NCBI GenBank assembly: GCA_964489955.1
Contig: CAZBAV010000059.1
Coordinates: 1-27,666 of the forward strand
Length of the DNA stretch: 27,666 nucleotides
Direction: 5' to 3'
From: Leadbetterella sp964489955
Lineage (GTDB): Bacteria > Bacteroidota > Bacteroidia > Cytophagales > Spirosomataceae
Shown: positions 8,174 through 15,830 of the stretch, piece by piece
Layout: every line of letters starts with the position of its first letter
How positions within the stretch are numbered: the stretch's first letter is position 1
Position numbers and translations under genes: made by a program
The notes under the pieces: generated by a model
The model's input: only the letters and a program-made list of their open reading frames with translations
Databases searched by the model: none
What the model was told of the DNA's origin: nothing

Positions 8174-8224
8174 TTTCCAATAGTTAAAAGGTGATAAATA
8201 GTGTACTAATATACAAAATACGAA

Positions 8225-9079
8225 TTAAATAATACTATTATACCGATAGAATTTTTTAGAATTAAACCTTAGTTGCAATCCGAAAGCCCAAGAAAACGGC
8301 TTCTCTTCCACCCTGAAAACACTTGGTGCCATGCCATTTGTATAACCAATATCCAAAGCATTAAACATCTGAGCATTTTTTCTAAAAAATCCAGAGAAAA
8401 ACACCAAAACCTCAAGTCGCTCCGTAATGCTTCCTTTCAATTCCGTAGTAATCTCTGCGTATATAGGACTTGGCTTCCGCTCCAAAGTAACATTAAATCT
8501 ACTAAAATAAGGATGCCCATTAGCTCCGACTAAATTTTCAGAAACGGATGCAGGTAAATCAGACTTTGTAGTAAGCAGGACACCAAGTCCTGCCCCCATA
8601 TTAATCTGGGCATTTCTGCTTATCCTATCTATCGTGAGAACACGCCTTTTATATCTTAAAGGTAAACTCCAGTAAGAAAAAGAATTCACAAAGGAAAACG
8701 GAGGATTATAACTTGATCCATAAATTATTGTAGAGAGGTAACTACCAGAATTAGAAGCTCCTCCTTCTATAAAGTGCTTATTATTCAAATTTAACCCGGC
8801 CGTAATATCATAAATTCCCTTAACAGGATGGCTGTTTTCTGCCAGTCCATCCATACTCCCAACTACATTAAACTCTTGTTTTCTAAAACCAGCCCCTACC
8901 GTAAAATAAAAGGTAGAGAACTTAGACTCTAAGTGTGGCAAAACTTGCTTTTCGTGGTTACGCACTCTATTGGACGGGTTTTTATAATATTCCTCTTCCT
9001 GAGCTATGAGCCCATTACTGGCACATATTATAAGTACCAAAACTGCTAAACGCGTAAAAAATAAATGTGCAAAATCCAC
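8225..9079 (-). CDS. Secreted beta-rich protein, possible outer-membrane barrel, unknown function
   Basis: I do not recognise a named family. The 284-residue product begins with a clear signal peptide (LAVLVLIICASNGLIAQ; cleavage likely after about residue 26). The rest alternates polar and hydrophobic residues and is rich in Tyr, Phe, Ser and Gly, with strand-like ends such as SWAFGLQLRFNSKKFYRY, as expected for an outer-membrane beta-barrel. The start is GTG at 9079: an in-frame TAA lies just upstream and no ATG occurs within the signal peptide. It is divergent from the small membrane protein gene at 9136, with 56 bp between them. Confidence 0.75.
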   Translation of the reverse strand: MDFAHLFFTRLAVLVLIICASNGLIAQEEEYYKNPSNRVRNHEKQVLPHLESKFSTFYFTVGAGFRKQEFNVVGSMDGLAENSHPVKGIYDITAGLNLNNKHFIEGGASNSGSYLSTIIYGSSYNPPFSFVNSFSYWSLPLRYKRRVLTIDRISRNAQINMGAGLGVLLTTKSDLPASVSENLVGANGHPYFSRFNVTLERKPSPIYAEITTELKGSITERLEVLVFFSGFFRKNAQMFNALDIGYTNGMAPSVFRVEEKPFSWAFGLQLRFNSKKFYRYNSII

Positions 9080-9087
9080 TGCGAAAC

Positions 9088-9118
9088 TTTGAATAATTTA
9101 AAATTACAGCTAATTTTG
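9088..9118 (+). promoter_or_regulatory. Canonical Bacteroidota promoter for the 56-residue membrane protein
   Basis: TTTG (9088-9091), a 19-bp spacer and TAATTTTG (9111-9118) match the -33/-7 consensus (TTTG-N19-21-TAnnTTTG) exactly. Transcription would start near 9125, just before the ATG at 9136. Confidence 0.75.
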
Positions 9119-9135
9119 AAAAAAAAAGAAATTCT

Positions 9136-9306
9136 ATGAGTAATATTTCGTCAAAACTCCCAAGCTGGGTAATGCTGGTTATATTTTTAGCAATTCTTGC
9201 TATACTGGCTATTTTTGGTGACTTGTTTACCTTTCTTGTAGGTACATTTATTATGATAATGGTTTTTGCCAATAATTATGATCGTGTGAACGGAGATCAC
9301 CACTAA
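9136..9306 (+). CDS. Small membrane protein of 56 residues, unknown function
   Basis: The ATG at 9136 opens a 56-codon frame ending at TAA 9304-9306. The product begins MSNISSKLPSWVMLVIF, has a very hydrophobic stretch (residues about 11-45, broken by GD at 28-29, so perhaps a helical hairpin) and ends NNYDRVNGDHH. I do not recognise a family. Its reality is supported by a perfect promoter at 9088-9118, an A-rich leader and a strong terminator 24 bp after the stop, so it looks like a single-gene transcript. The two C-terminal His residues and the acidic DRVNGD are the only polar features of note. Confidence 0.75.
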   Translation: MSNISSKLPSWVMLVIFLAILAILAIFGDLFTFLVGTFIMIMVFANNYDRVNGDHH

Positions 9307-9326
9307 GAATACTTGTTTTGTATTTT

Positions 9327-9360
9327 ATAACCCAAGTTTATAAAACTTGGGTATTTTTTT
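9327..9360 (+). terminator. Rho-independent terminator
   Basis: CCCAAGTTT (9331-9339) and AAACTTGGG (9343-9351) form a perfect 9-bp stem with a 3-nt loop, followed by TATTTTTTT. It ends the small membrane protein transcript. Confidence 0.9.
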
Positions 9361-9471
9361 GTCTTTATTTTGCGAATAATGGAAGATTTTGCCGTTATTT
9401 ACCATCAACCTGAAAGAGAATAATGATCCCCAGGTAATGATTAAAACCTACTAAATAAAAAAACAAACGCG

Positions 9472-11235
9472 ATGCTAAAAGACCTGAAGCTAGATGCCAC
9501 TGCTACGCAAAATATCAAAACTTGGCTTAAAGGAAAGTATGACCAGGAAACAAAAGACAAGCTTAATTCCCTCATAGAAGAAGGTAATGTTACACAGCTT
9601 ACAGACTCCTTCTACAAAAATCTGGAGTTTGGTACGGGTGGGATGCGAGGGGAACTGGGCATCGGTAGTAACCGCATGAACAAATACACGGTAGGAGCCG
9701 CCACACAAGGTCTGGCCAATTACCTCAATAAAGTTTTTGCAGGAGAAGAGATAAAAGTGGCAATAGCCTATGATAGCCGTAATTTTTCGCCAGAATTTGG
9801 CGAGATATCTGCCAATATCCTATCGGCAAACGGCATAACCGTATATTTGTATAAAGCCCTTCGCCCTACTCCTCAGCTGTCTTTTACTGTACGTGAGCTA
9901 GGCTGCCACGCTGGTATAGTTATTACTGCCTCTCATAACCCACGTGAGTACAATGGTTACAAAGCCTATTGGAACGATGGGTCACAGGTGGTGGCTCCAC
10001 ATGATAAGAACATTGTGGCAGAAGTAAATGCCATCACTAATGTAAAAGACATTAAGTTCAGGGGTGTAAAAAAACGCATAAAACTTATTGGCGAGGCTCT
10101 AGATAAGAAGTACTTGAAAGCAGTAAAAAGTATTGCTGTAGCTCCAAGAACTATAAAAAAACAAAAGGATCTAAAAATTGTTTTCAGCCCCATACACGGT
10201 ACAGGAATTACACAAGCACCCCAAGCTCTGGCCCAATTGGGTTTTGAAAACGTGACTGTGGTAGAAGCCCAAGCCACACCAAATGGCGATTTCCCAACTG
10301 TAGTTTATCCTAACCCAGAAGAGAAAGAGGCTATGAGCATGGCTCTTAACCTAGCTAAAGAAATAGATGCGGACCTGGTTATAGCTACAGATCCGGATGC
10401 AGACCGTGTAGGTATGGGAATAAAAAATCCTAAGGGAGAATGGGAGCTATTAAACGGAAACCAGGCTGCCAGCCTTATTATCTTCTATTTGCTAAAAGCA
10501 TGGAAAAAAGCCGGAAAACTAGAAGGAAAAGAGTACGTCTGTAAAACGATTGTTACTACAGACCTTATAGACGCCATGGCAGAAAAAGCAGGTGTAAAAT
10601 GCTACAATACACTTACTGGCTTCAAATACATAGCCCAAGTTATCCGCGAACTTGAAGGTCAACAAACCTTCATTGGTGGTGGCGAAGAAAGCTATGGTTA
10701 CCTAATAGGAGACAAAGTACGTGACAAAGATGCCGTAGCTAGCTGTGCCATGATAGCTGAACTTACAGCCTACGCAAAGCATAAAGGTATCAGCCTTTTT
10801 GACTTCCTGGCAGATATGTACAGGCAGTTTGGATTCTTCTACGAAGGACTAATCTCTGTAACCAAAAAAGGTAAAACTGGGGCAGAGGAAATCCAGGCTA
10901 TGATGGCAGATTTCAGGGCCAACCCTCCTAAGTCATTGGCTGGTTCTAAAGTGGTAAGAATGGATGATTTCAAATCTTTGAAAAGGACTGATCTAAAAAC
11001 AGGAGTGGTAACTGATATTCCTTCCGGTGAAATGGGAATTGAGTCATCTAATGTGCTCCAATTCTTTACTGCCGATGGAACCAAGTTTACTTGCCGTCCT
11101 TCCGGTACAGAACCAAAAATTAAATTCTACATTGGTGTAAAAGCCAAGCTAAAAGATAAGGCAGAGTATGATTCTACTCTTGCTTCTCTAAAAGAAAAAG
11201 TAGCTAGTATTGGTACAGAATTAAACCTCGGCTGA
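9472..11235 (+). CDS. Phosphoglucomutase/phosphomannomutase family alpha-D-phosphohexomutase
   Basis: This 587-residue cytosolic enzyme interconverts hexose 1- and 6-phosphates, feeding glycogen, nucleotide-sugar or glycolytic pools. The four family loops are complete: TASHNP (152-157; S154 is the phosphorylated serine), metal-binding DPDADR (307-312), sugar-binding GGGEESYG (402-409) and phosphate-binding RPSGTEPK (542-549). FGTGGMRG near residue 53 is also conserved. The length and GGGEESYG favour the PGM2-like phosphoglucomutase/phosphomannomutase subgroup; sugar preference cannot be read. The ATG follows an A-rich leader (AAATAAAAAAACAAACGCG). The 3' end overlaps the convergent HsdR-N-like gene by 15 bp. 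Confidence 0.93.
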   Translation: MLKDLKLDATATQNIKTWLKGKYDQETKDKLNSLIEEGNVTQLTDSFYKNLEFGTGGMRGELGIGSNRMNKYTVGAATQGLANYLNKVFAGEEIKVAIAYDSRNFSPEFGEISANILSANGITVYLYKALRPTPQLSFTVRELGCHAGIVITASHNPREYNGYKAYWNDGSQVVAPHDKNIVAEVNAITNVKDIKFRGVKKRIKLIGEALDKKYLKAVKSIAVAPRTIKKQKDLKIVFSPIHGTGITQAPQALAQLGFENVTVVEAQATPNGDFPTVVYPNPEEKEAMSMALNLAKEIDADLVIATDPDADRVGMGIKNPKGEWELLNGNQAASLIIFYLLKAWKKAGKLEGKEYVCKTIVTTDLIDAMAEKAGVKCYNTLTGFKYIAQVIRELEGQQTFIGGGEESYGYLIGDKVRDKDAVASCAMIAELTAYAKHKGISLFDFLADMYRQFGFFYEGLISVTKKGKTGAEEIQAMMADFRANPPKSLAGSKVVRMDDFKSLKRTDLKTGVVTDIPSGEMGIESSNVLQFFTADGTKFTCRPSGTEPKIKFYIGVKAKLKDKAEYDSTLASLKEKVASIGTELNLG

Positions 11236-11640
11236 GGGTATTCCAGCTAGTTGAGTTGTCGTATTGTTTTCAAAGTCTATTTGGAAACAATACGTTTTCT
11301 TCCCATTTGTTACACATAGAAAAGGTGCTTTAACAAGCAAATTATATCGGCTGGCTTGCTCCACTACAGCCTGATTGATAGCCACATCCTCTGCTTTGCA
11401 CTCCACCAATATATACGGATTTCCATCTCTATTGTGAACTACAATATCGGTTCTTTTTTGGAGCTGGTTGTACTTCAGGCCTCCTTCAGACTTGATTAAT
11501 CCCTTGGAGTAACCTAGCTGCTCCACCAAATAAGTTATCATCCCTTGCCGTACTTTCTCCTCCGGGGTAAGTACAAGGTATTTCTTTCTGATTTCATCAA
11601 AAACATACAAAACCCCATTTTCTTCTTTAATTCTTGGCAT
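11221..11640 (-). CDS. HsdR N-terminal-domain-like PD-(D/E)XK protein
   Basis: From the ATG at 11640 the product has 139 residues, starting MPRIKEENGVLYVFDEIRKK. It has LTPEEKVRQGMITYLVEQLGY, then a PD-(D/E)XK-like core: TDIVV (the Asp), then ILVECKAEDV (E-x-K). This matches the stand-alone type I restriction enzyme R N-terminal domain proteins (HSDR_N_2 group) that are widespread and single-copy in Bacteroidota. No hsdM or hsdS is near, so restriction is unlikely; a DNA-binding or nuclease role is only inferred. An extended TTG or ATG start at 11775 would add 45 residues without family support. Its 3' end overlaps the hexomutase by 15 bp. I see no clear gene in 11641-11903. Confidence 0.8.
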   Translation of the reverse strand: MPRIKEENGVLYVFDEIRKKYLVLTPEEKVRQGMITYLVEQLGYSKGLIKSEGGLKYNQLQKRTDIVVHNRDGNPYILVECKAEDVAINQAVVEQASRYNLLVKAPFLCVTNGKKTYCFQIDFENNTTTQLAGIPSAEV

Positions 11641-11903
11641 AACAACAAAACTTGCTGCAAGATAAAGTAAATGTACGGAATTGCGAAAATACCCAATGAC
11701 AACTACGCTCCATTTAAAAAGAGGTGTGTAAAAATGCCAATTATATGAATATTGGCTCATATAACTCTTTTGCAAAAAATAAAGGCAACCTCCTAAAATT
11801 CACTTTTTTCAACTTACTTATATAAGTTTTTGCTCGGAAATTCCCTTTACTCTCCTGTCCATTTGATACATCTATCTAGATTTATCACGGAGACACCCTA
11901 ATT

Positions 11904-13460
11904 TCACAGATATTTGTTTATTGAGGCTTCAATAGCTGTGCTGGATGATGGCTTGGAAGCACTTTGTTCTACTATCTTCCCTTCTTTGTTTACCAACATA
12001 TATCTTGGAATAGATTTGATTTTAAAATTTCTGATAAGGGCGGAATTAGTAGCATCTAAAACTTGAAAACTCTTATCAACTTCGTTTATCTTCAATCTTT
12101 CCGCACTTTTATCCCATTTAAGAAAACTATCATCCATAGATATATACACTATCTCAAAGTCTTTTCCTTTGTATTTCTCTTTGAGAGCATGTGAATACTT
12201 CATTTCTGCAATGCAGGGCTGGCACCAAGAAGCCCAAAAATCAAGGTAAACTACTTTTCCTTTATATTGCTTTAGAACATCCTCAATATTGGTCTGCGAT
12301 TTATCTGATCTCATCAAATGCAAATCAGAGGCAACAACAGATTTTACTTGCACTCGCTTGAAAGAATTGTCTACAAAAGTCCTCAACTCTTCATTCTTTG
12401 CCTCTTCATCAAATAGTTTTACAAATTTCCCAAGATCATTAGGAAAGTTCACTTCTATATAACGTAAATACATAACCAAAATCCTTTCTTTCACCTCCTG
12501 GCTGATGACTTGTGAGCTTCTAGCTTGCAAAAAACTATTTCTAAAGTCACGAATATGAAAATTTTCAACCTGTACCCAATTAGACTGGCGATCAAAATAA
12601 GTACTTCCATAAGCTTCCAAACAGTTTTGTTGTCCAACACTGTTATTCTTCTCATAGAGGGCATTCAGTTTGTTTGCTGCACTTACAGAATCTATAATGC
12701 CTCCATTAATTTCTAGTAACAGAAGCGTATTTTCATATTTTTCCGCATAAATCTGATGTACATTTTCTGAAATTTGTTTATTGGTAAGCATTGAATCTAA
12801 AACTGACACGGCAGCTCTGTAAGGAGGAAGGAATGTGTTATAAACCTCTTTGGATTGCTTCCCTACACTTAGTTCAATATACTTTCGTTTATCTAACATA
12901 GTACGTGTTTTGTGGATTTCCAGTTCTTTTGGAGAATCTAGAAGCTTAGCATAAGCAAAAGGAGAAATTTTCTCAGCTTGACCTAAGGTAAGTAAAAAAG
13001 TCGGTACTCTTTTTCTAATCTGTATCTCTACTTGATAGTCAAGCGAAACAGTTCTATTGGTAGAAGAAGTAACATTTATTGGCTTCCGATGATCAAAATC
13101 TAACAAGACGCTATCTCCTTTATGAACTACAAAATCTTGAAACTCATAAAATCCAATATACCTCCTTAAAATAACATCTTGTGCTTTTGTGGTAAAAAGC
13201 AATTCCCTCTTAGTTTTAATTTCATCAAGGAGAATTGCATCTTCATTCACATCATCCCGGATAGTCAAATAATTCAAGAGCCCTAGTCCCTTAGACCAAA
13301 ACCTTTCCTTCCCTTCAAAGTCGGGATTACCAACAAGCTTTATGTAAATTGAACCTTCTTCCGTTTCTTTCCCAGCACCTTTTTCTCTTACCGAACCCTT
13401 GTGAAAACTTGAGAAAGTAAACAAAAGTGGAAAAACAAGTATGGACAATAGTCTTATCAT
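11904..13460 (-). CDS. Exported TlpA-family thioredoxin-like protein
   Basis: This 518-residue protein starts at ATG 13460, preceded by AAAGG four bases away; a TTG four codons upstream is less likely. The N-terminus (MIRLLSILVFPLLFTFSSF) is a signal peptide with no lipobox Cys. About 370 residues of poorly conserved, partly helical sequence follow. The C-terminal TlpA/AhpC-like thioredoxin fold has YLDFWASWCQPC (C413 and C416) and a cis-Pro loop KSIPRYML near 478. Such proteins reduce or isomerise disulfides in the periplasm. The CQPC active site differs from the usual CGPC or CPPC. It is a paralogue of the split gene upstream, with the remains of further copies between them. Confidence 0.85.
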   Translation of the reverse strand: MIRLLSILVFPLLFTFSSFHKGSVREKGAGKETEEGSIYIKLVGNPDFEGKERFWSKGLGLLNYLTIRDDVNEDAILLDEIKTKRELLFTTKAQDVILRRYIGFYEFQDFVVHKGDSVLLDFDHRKPINVTSSTNRTVSLDYQVEIQIRKRVPTFLLTLGQAEKISPFAYAKLLDSPKELEIHKTRTMLDKRKYIELSVGKQSKEVYNTFLPPYRAAVSVLDSMLTNKQISENVHQIYAEKYENTLLLLEINGGIIDSVSAANKLNALYEKNNSVGQQNCLEAYGSTYFDRQSNWVQVENFHIRDFRNSFLQARSSQVISQEVKERILVMYLRYIEVNFPNDLGKFVKLFDEEAKNEELRTFVDNSFKRVQVKSVVASDLHLMRSDKSQTNIEDVLKQYKGKVVYLDFWASWCQPCIAEMKYSHALKEKYKGKDFEIVYISMDDSFLKWDKSAERLKINEVDKSFQVLDATNSALIRNFKIKSIPRYMLVNKEGKIVEQSASKPSSSTAIEASINKYL

Positions 13461-13488
13461 GTCGCCTTTCAATTAAATTATTCTTATA

Positions 13489-13668
13489 CTACTTTTTAAT
13501 ACAATATGAATTCAATATCACCTTCACAAAACACTTTCTATCAGCTTTCTTTGACGATAGATCCAGATTAACTAGCTTTCCTCTTCCGTCAAACAACAAA
13601 GATCTAGGCATTACCTTTACCTCAAGGTTGATTAAGAAGGCTGATTTTCCGCATTGACTATTAAATAG
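13489..13668 (-). pseudogene. Remnant 1 of a TlpA-like C-terminus
   Basis: The minus frame open from 13668 to the TAG at 13489-13491 encodes VMPRSLLFDGRGKLVNLD (about 13614-13561). This aligns with the cis-Pro loop and following strands of the intact neighbours (SIPRYMLVNKEGKIVEQS, and SIPHYLIFDKNGNLANKN). The WCxxC half is missing and the tail after LSSKKADRK no longer resembles the family. It ends 28 bp before the start of the intact gene at 13460. Confidence 0.6.
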
Positions 13669-13766
13669 CTATTTGTAGACATGGCTAATCCTTCGGTATG
13701 AGTGGCTTTGTGCTATTTGCGAAAGATACTAACAAATTTTCACATGTAAACTAAAATAATAGTTAC

Positions 13767-13844
13767 TTATTTTAACAATACCTTTAACTGTTCTTTTACT
13801 TCTTCTTTATCGGGTCCTGGAGCGTCTGGATTTGCTAGACAATG
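13767..13844 (-). pseudogene. Remnant 2 of a TlpA-like C-terminus
   Basis: Read on the minus strand, ANPDAPGPDKEEVKEQL and then KVLLK and TAA (13767-13769) match the C-terminal end of the split TlpA gene (ANKNAPRPSDPKVKQML, then IKK). Upstream the frame turns into unrelated residues and a stop, so only the last 25 or so codons survive. Since remnant 1 lies downstream and repeats the GKLxNxD region, the two come from different copies. Confidence 0.6.
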
Positions 13845-14142
13845 AAACAGTAAACAACACTTAACCTTTTAATTGAAAATAATACTATTAAATACAGCAT
13901 CAAAAAACTGCACATAATTCAATCAGTATCCTTTGTCTTTAGAACTCAAAATAAAATAATTCGTTTTCTTTCGGATGTATGAGTCTTGTCTAAAACACAC
14001 TTGACAAAGACATACCTTGCATACGATATTTTCGCCGCAAACTATTTTTCTTCCTCGTAAATCAGGAAGGTAATACAGTAAAAGTCAACAATCAACCGTA
14101 AGATACTTTCAACATTACCCATATTTTTACTTTTAAAGTTAT

Positions 14143-15150
14143 CTACTTTTTTATCAATCCTTCCAACATCTGTTTTACTTTTGGGTCAGACGGTCGTGGA
14201 GCATTTTTGTTTGCGAGGTTACCGTTTTTATCAAAAATGAGGTAGTGCGGAATGGATTTTATGCTAAAATGCTTAAGAATATTGGAATGGTTTCCACCGC
14301 CAAGCAGATACACATTATCAAGACCAGATAGATTGTACTTCATTACCGCTTTTTCCCACTGGTCTGCGGAGTTGTCTTGCGACAAAAATACAAATGCCAC
14401 GGGCTTATCTTTCAATTCGGAAATGAGCTTTAAGCTTTTCGGAAGTTCTATAACACATGGTCCACACCAACTAGCCCAAAAGTCTGCATAAATCACTTTA
14501 TCTTTGTTTTTGGTAAGGAAATCGCTCCATAAAATCTTTTCCATCGACGGGTATTTCACCAAATACGTATTATCGCCAGCTAAGCTTTTCTGATGTTCCA
14601 GCATGTCCACGTGCAGTTTCATGCTTTTTTCCACTTCATTTTTTATAATAGGTGATGTACTGATACTCAGAAAATCATTCACCAGCTCAGATACATGCGG
14701 ACTATTTTCAGCCAGAGCATTGTAAAGTATTCTATACAGAGCCACATCACGTCCTGTTCCTGTGAAATTTTCTTTGGCATAGGTGTAGAGGTCTTTGTAA
14801 TCAGCATTTTGTTTAGCTTTAAACATTGTCACGACCAATAAAGCATAACTACTGTTCTCTTTTGGTTCAACTGACTCATTATATGTAAAGGCATCTATAA
14901 AATCATTTACTTCTCTGCTTCCTTCTATTTCGTTCTTACTTTGGTAAAACCACAAGAAATCCATATACTGTTTATAATAAAAGTCCGTTTTGGTTTGCTC
15001 ATAAAAAACATCGCTTACTTTGTGTTCTTTGGCATACGCATCCAAAAAAGTTAGTCTATCTGTATACACTTGTTTAATGTTTTTTAGTCTCTCAGATGGG
15101 CTTTGGTCTCTAAAAGGAAGGTTTACACCATAACCTTGGTAATTACCCAT
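14143..15150 (-). CDS. TlpA-like thioredoxin domain, 3' part of a frameshift-split lipoprotein gene
   Basis: This 335-residue frame begins at ATG 15150 at the end of an A8 run and has no signal sequence. Residues 1-200 are helical, and the thioredoxin fold has YADFWASWCGPC (C229, C232), a KYNLSG segment and the cis-Pro loop SIPHYLIF. The fold is of the exported TlpA type, so the missing export signal makes sense only if it is joined to the upstream frame 15123-15569, which overlaps by 28 bp. The -1 frame joins at the A8 run and gives one protein of about 475 residues, similar in plan to the neighbour at 11904. It may be a natural frameshift product, a phase-variable gene, a pseudogene or a sequencing error. 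Confidence 0.8.
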   Translation of the reverse strand: MGNYQGYGVNLPFRDQSPSERLKNIKQVYTDRLTFLDAYAKEHKVSDVFYEQTKTDFYYKQYMDFLWFYQSKNEIEGSREVNDFIDAFTYNESVEPKENSSYALLVVTMFKAKQNADYKDLYTYAKENFTGTGRDVALYRILYNALAENSPHVSELVNDFLSISTSPIIKNEVEKSMKLHVDMLEHQKSLAGDNTYLVKYPSMEKILWSDFLTKNKDKVIYADFWASWCGPCVIELPKSLKLISELKDKPVAFVFLSQDNSADQWEKAVMKYNLSGLDNVYLLGGGNHSNILKHFSIKSIPHYLIFDKNGNLANKNAPRPSDPKVKQMLEGLIKK

Positions 15151-15569
15151 TTTTTTTGAAAAGCAATGGAGAAGTGCAACTCATGGTTTCGGATGGGATT
15201 ATCCAGTATTTCGAAGTACGGAGTAATGTCTTTTCTCCAGCGAAAATGTACTATTTCTCCTGGGTTAAAAGAGTAGGATTCATTTCTATATTCGGCCTTA
15301 CGACCATCCGAAACAATTCTTTGACTGCTCCCAATTCTAATAGGTATGGCAGATTCTATCACTACAGTATCTATCTTTTTTGTAGATTCATAAGGGTTTA
15401 CCATGCCCGGATTAAACAAACTATACCACTGAAAAAAAGTATTTAGCCCATCAGGGTTATCAATAATTATGGTTACTTCAGAACTAGAAGGTTTCTGAGC
15501 TTCTTGCTCAGAAGAGTCACTTTTTGCACAACCAAAAAACAACATGATAAGTAGTGGTAGGTATTTCAT
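15123..15569 (-). CDS. Lipoprotein N-terminal part of the split TlpA gene
   Basis: This 148-residue frame starts MKYLPLLIMLFFGCAKSDSS, a lipoprotein signal with its Cys at residue 14. Ser/Glu-rich linker and beta-rich sequence follow, ending RNHELHFSIAFQKK before the frame runs eight more codons out of phase to TAA (15123-15125). N-terminal domains of this kind precede the helical and thioredoxin parts in TlpA lipoproteins of the phylum. The continuation is in the -1 frame (14143-15150). Without it, the product would be a short lipoprotein with no catalytic domain. The gene is divergent from the secreted protein at 15831. Confidence 0.8.
   Translation of the reverse strand: MKYLPLLIMLFFGCAKSDSSEQEAQKPSSSEVTIIIDNPDGLNTFFQWYSLFNPGMVNPYESTKKIDTVVIESAIPIRIGSSQRIVSDGRKAEYRNESYSFNPGEIVHFRWRKDITPYFEILDNPIRNHELHFSIAFQKKWVITKVMV
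15150..15158 (-). promoter_or_regulatory. A8 slippery site at the frame junction
   Basis: On the coding strand the codons are CAA AAA AAA TGG. The heptamer A AAA AAA lies in the phase needed for -1 slippage, after which the next codon is the ATG of the downstream frame. An A9 transcript from polymerase slippage would join the frames as well. Confidence 0.55.
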
Positions 15570-15600
15570 TTTCGTGAGGTTGAATAGGTCTTTAGGAAAC

Positions 15601-15608
15601 CAAAAATA
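15601..15608 (-). promoter_or_regulatory. Candidate -7 element for the TlpA lipoprotein gene
   Basis: TATTTTTG on the minus strand fits TAnnTTTG and ends about 31 bp before the ATG at 15569. No clear TTTG lies 19-21 bp further upstream. Confidence 0.4.
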
Positions 15609-15636
15609 AGGAATCCTTTTAATAATCCTAAGTATT

Positions 15637-15653
15637 TAGTTGATTTTCAACTA
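15637..15653. repeat. 17-bp inverted repeat in divergent intergenic region
   Basis: TAGTTGA (15637-15643) and TCAACTA (15647-15653) are perfect arms around TTT. It lies between the divergent genes at 15569 and 15831 and could be an operator, but is short and AT-rich. The rest of 15570-15830 holds candidate -7 boxes only. Confidence 0.4.
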
Positions 15654-15799
15654 CGGTAATAGTTACAGCACGAAGTATATCAGTATTTACACGTCCTTTC
15701 GAATTAATACAATGTATCATTCAAAACCATTTTTCCTTAACTCATTTGTTTTTTTCCTTCATCCATTTTTTTGTTATGGTATACGCATTTCTACTGCTC

Positions 15800-15807
15800 T
15801 AAGTTTG
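15800..15807 (+). promoter_or_regulatory. Candidate -7 element for the gene at 15831
   Basis: TAAGTTTG matches TAnnTTTG exactly, 23 bp before the ATG. The nearest TTTG (15770-15773) is 26 bp upstream, longer than the usual 19-21 bp spacing. Confidence 0.4.
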
Positions 15808-15830
15808 TGTCATCAAAAACAAATACAAAC

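Larger units (their letters stand above)
13461..14142 (-). other. Decayed TlpA-array spacer
   Basis: This 682-bp stretch between two thioredoxin genes has no intact gene. It holds C-terminal remains of two TlpA-like genes (13489-13668 and 13767-13844). Further upstream, YRMQG-like and VDFY-like fragments occur in conflicting frames and are too weak to call. The first gene's leader and start signals occupy 13461-13488. Confidence 0.6.

Noticed and set aside
11221..11640. Type I restriction-modification system
   Set aside because: Only the N-terminal-domain-like protein is present; no hsdM, hsdS or helicase part is nearby.
13427..13657. 76-residue plus frame overlapping the TlpA start
   Set aside because: Antisense to the signal peptide of the minus gene and to remnant 1, with no own features.
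13990..14100. Further TlpA fragments (LIVDFY and RKYRMQG-like pieces)
   Set aside because: They are in order for a decayed thioredoxin, but short, in different frames and with the wrong spacing; too weak to claim.
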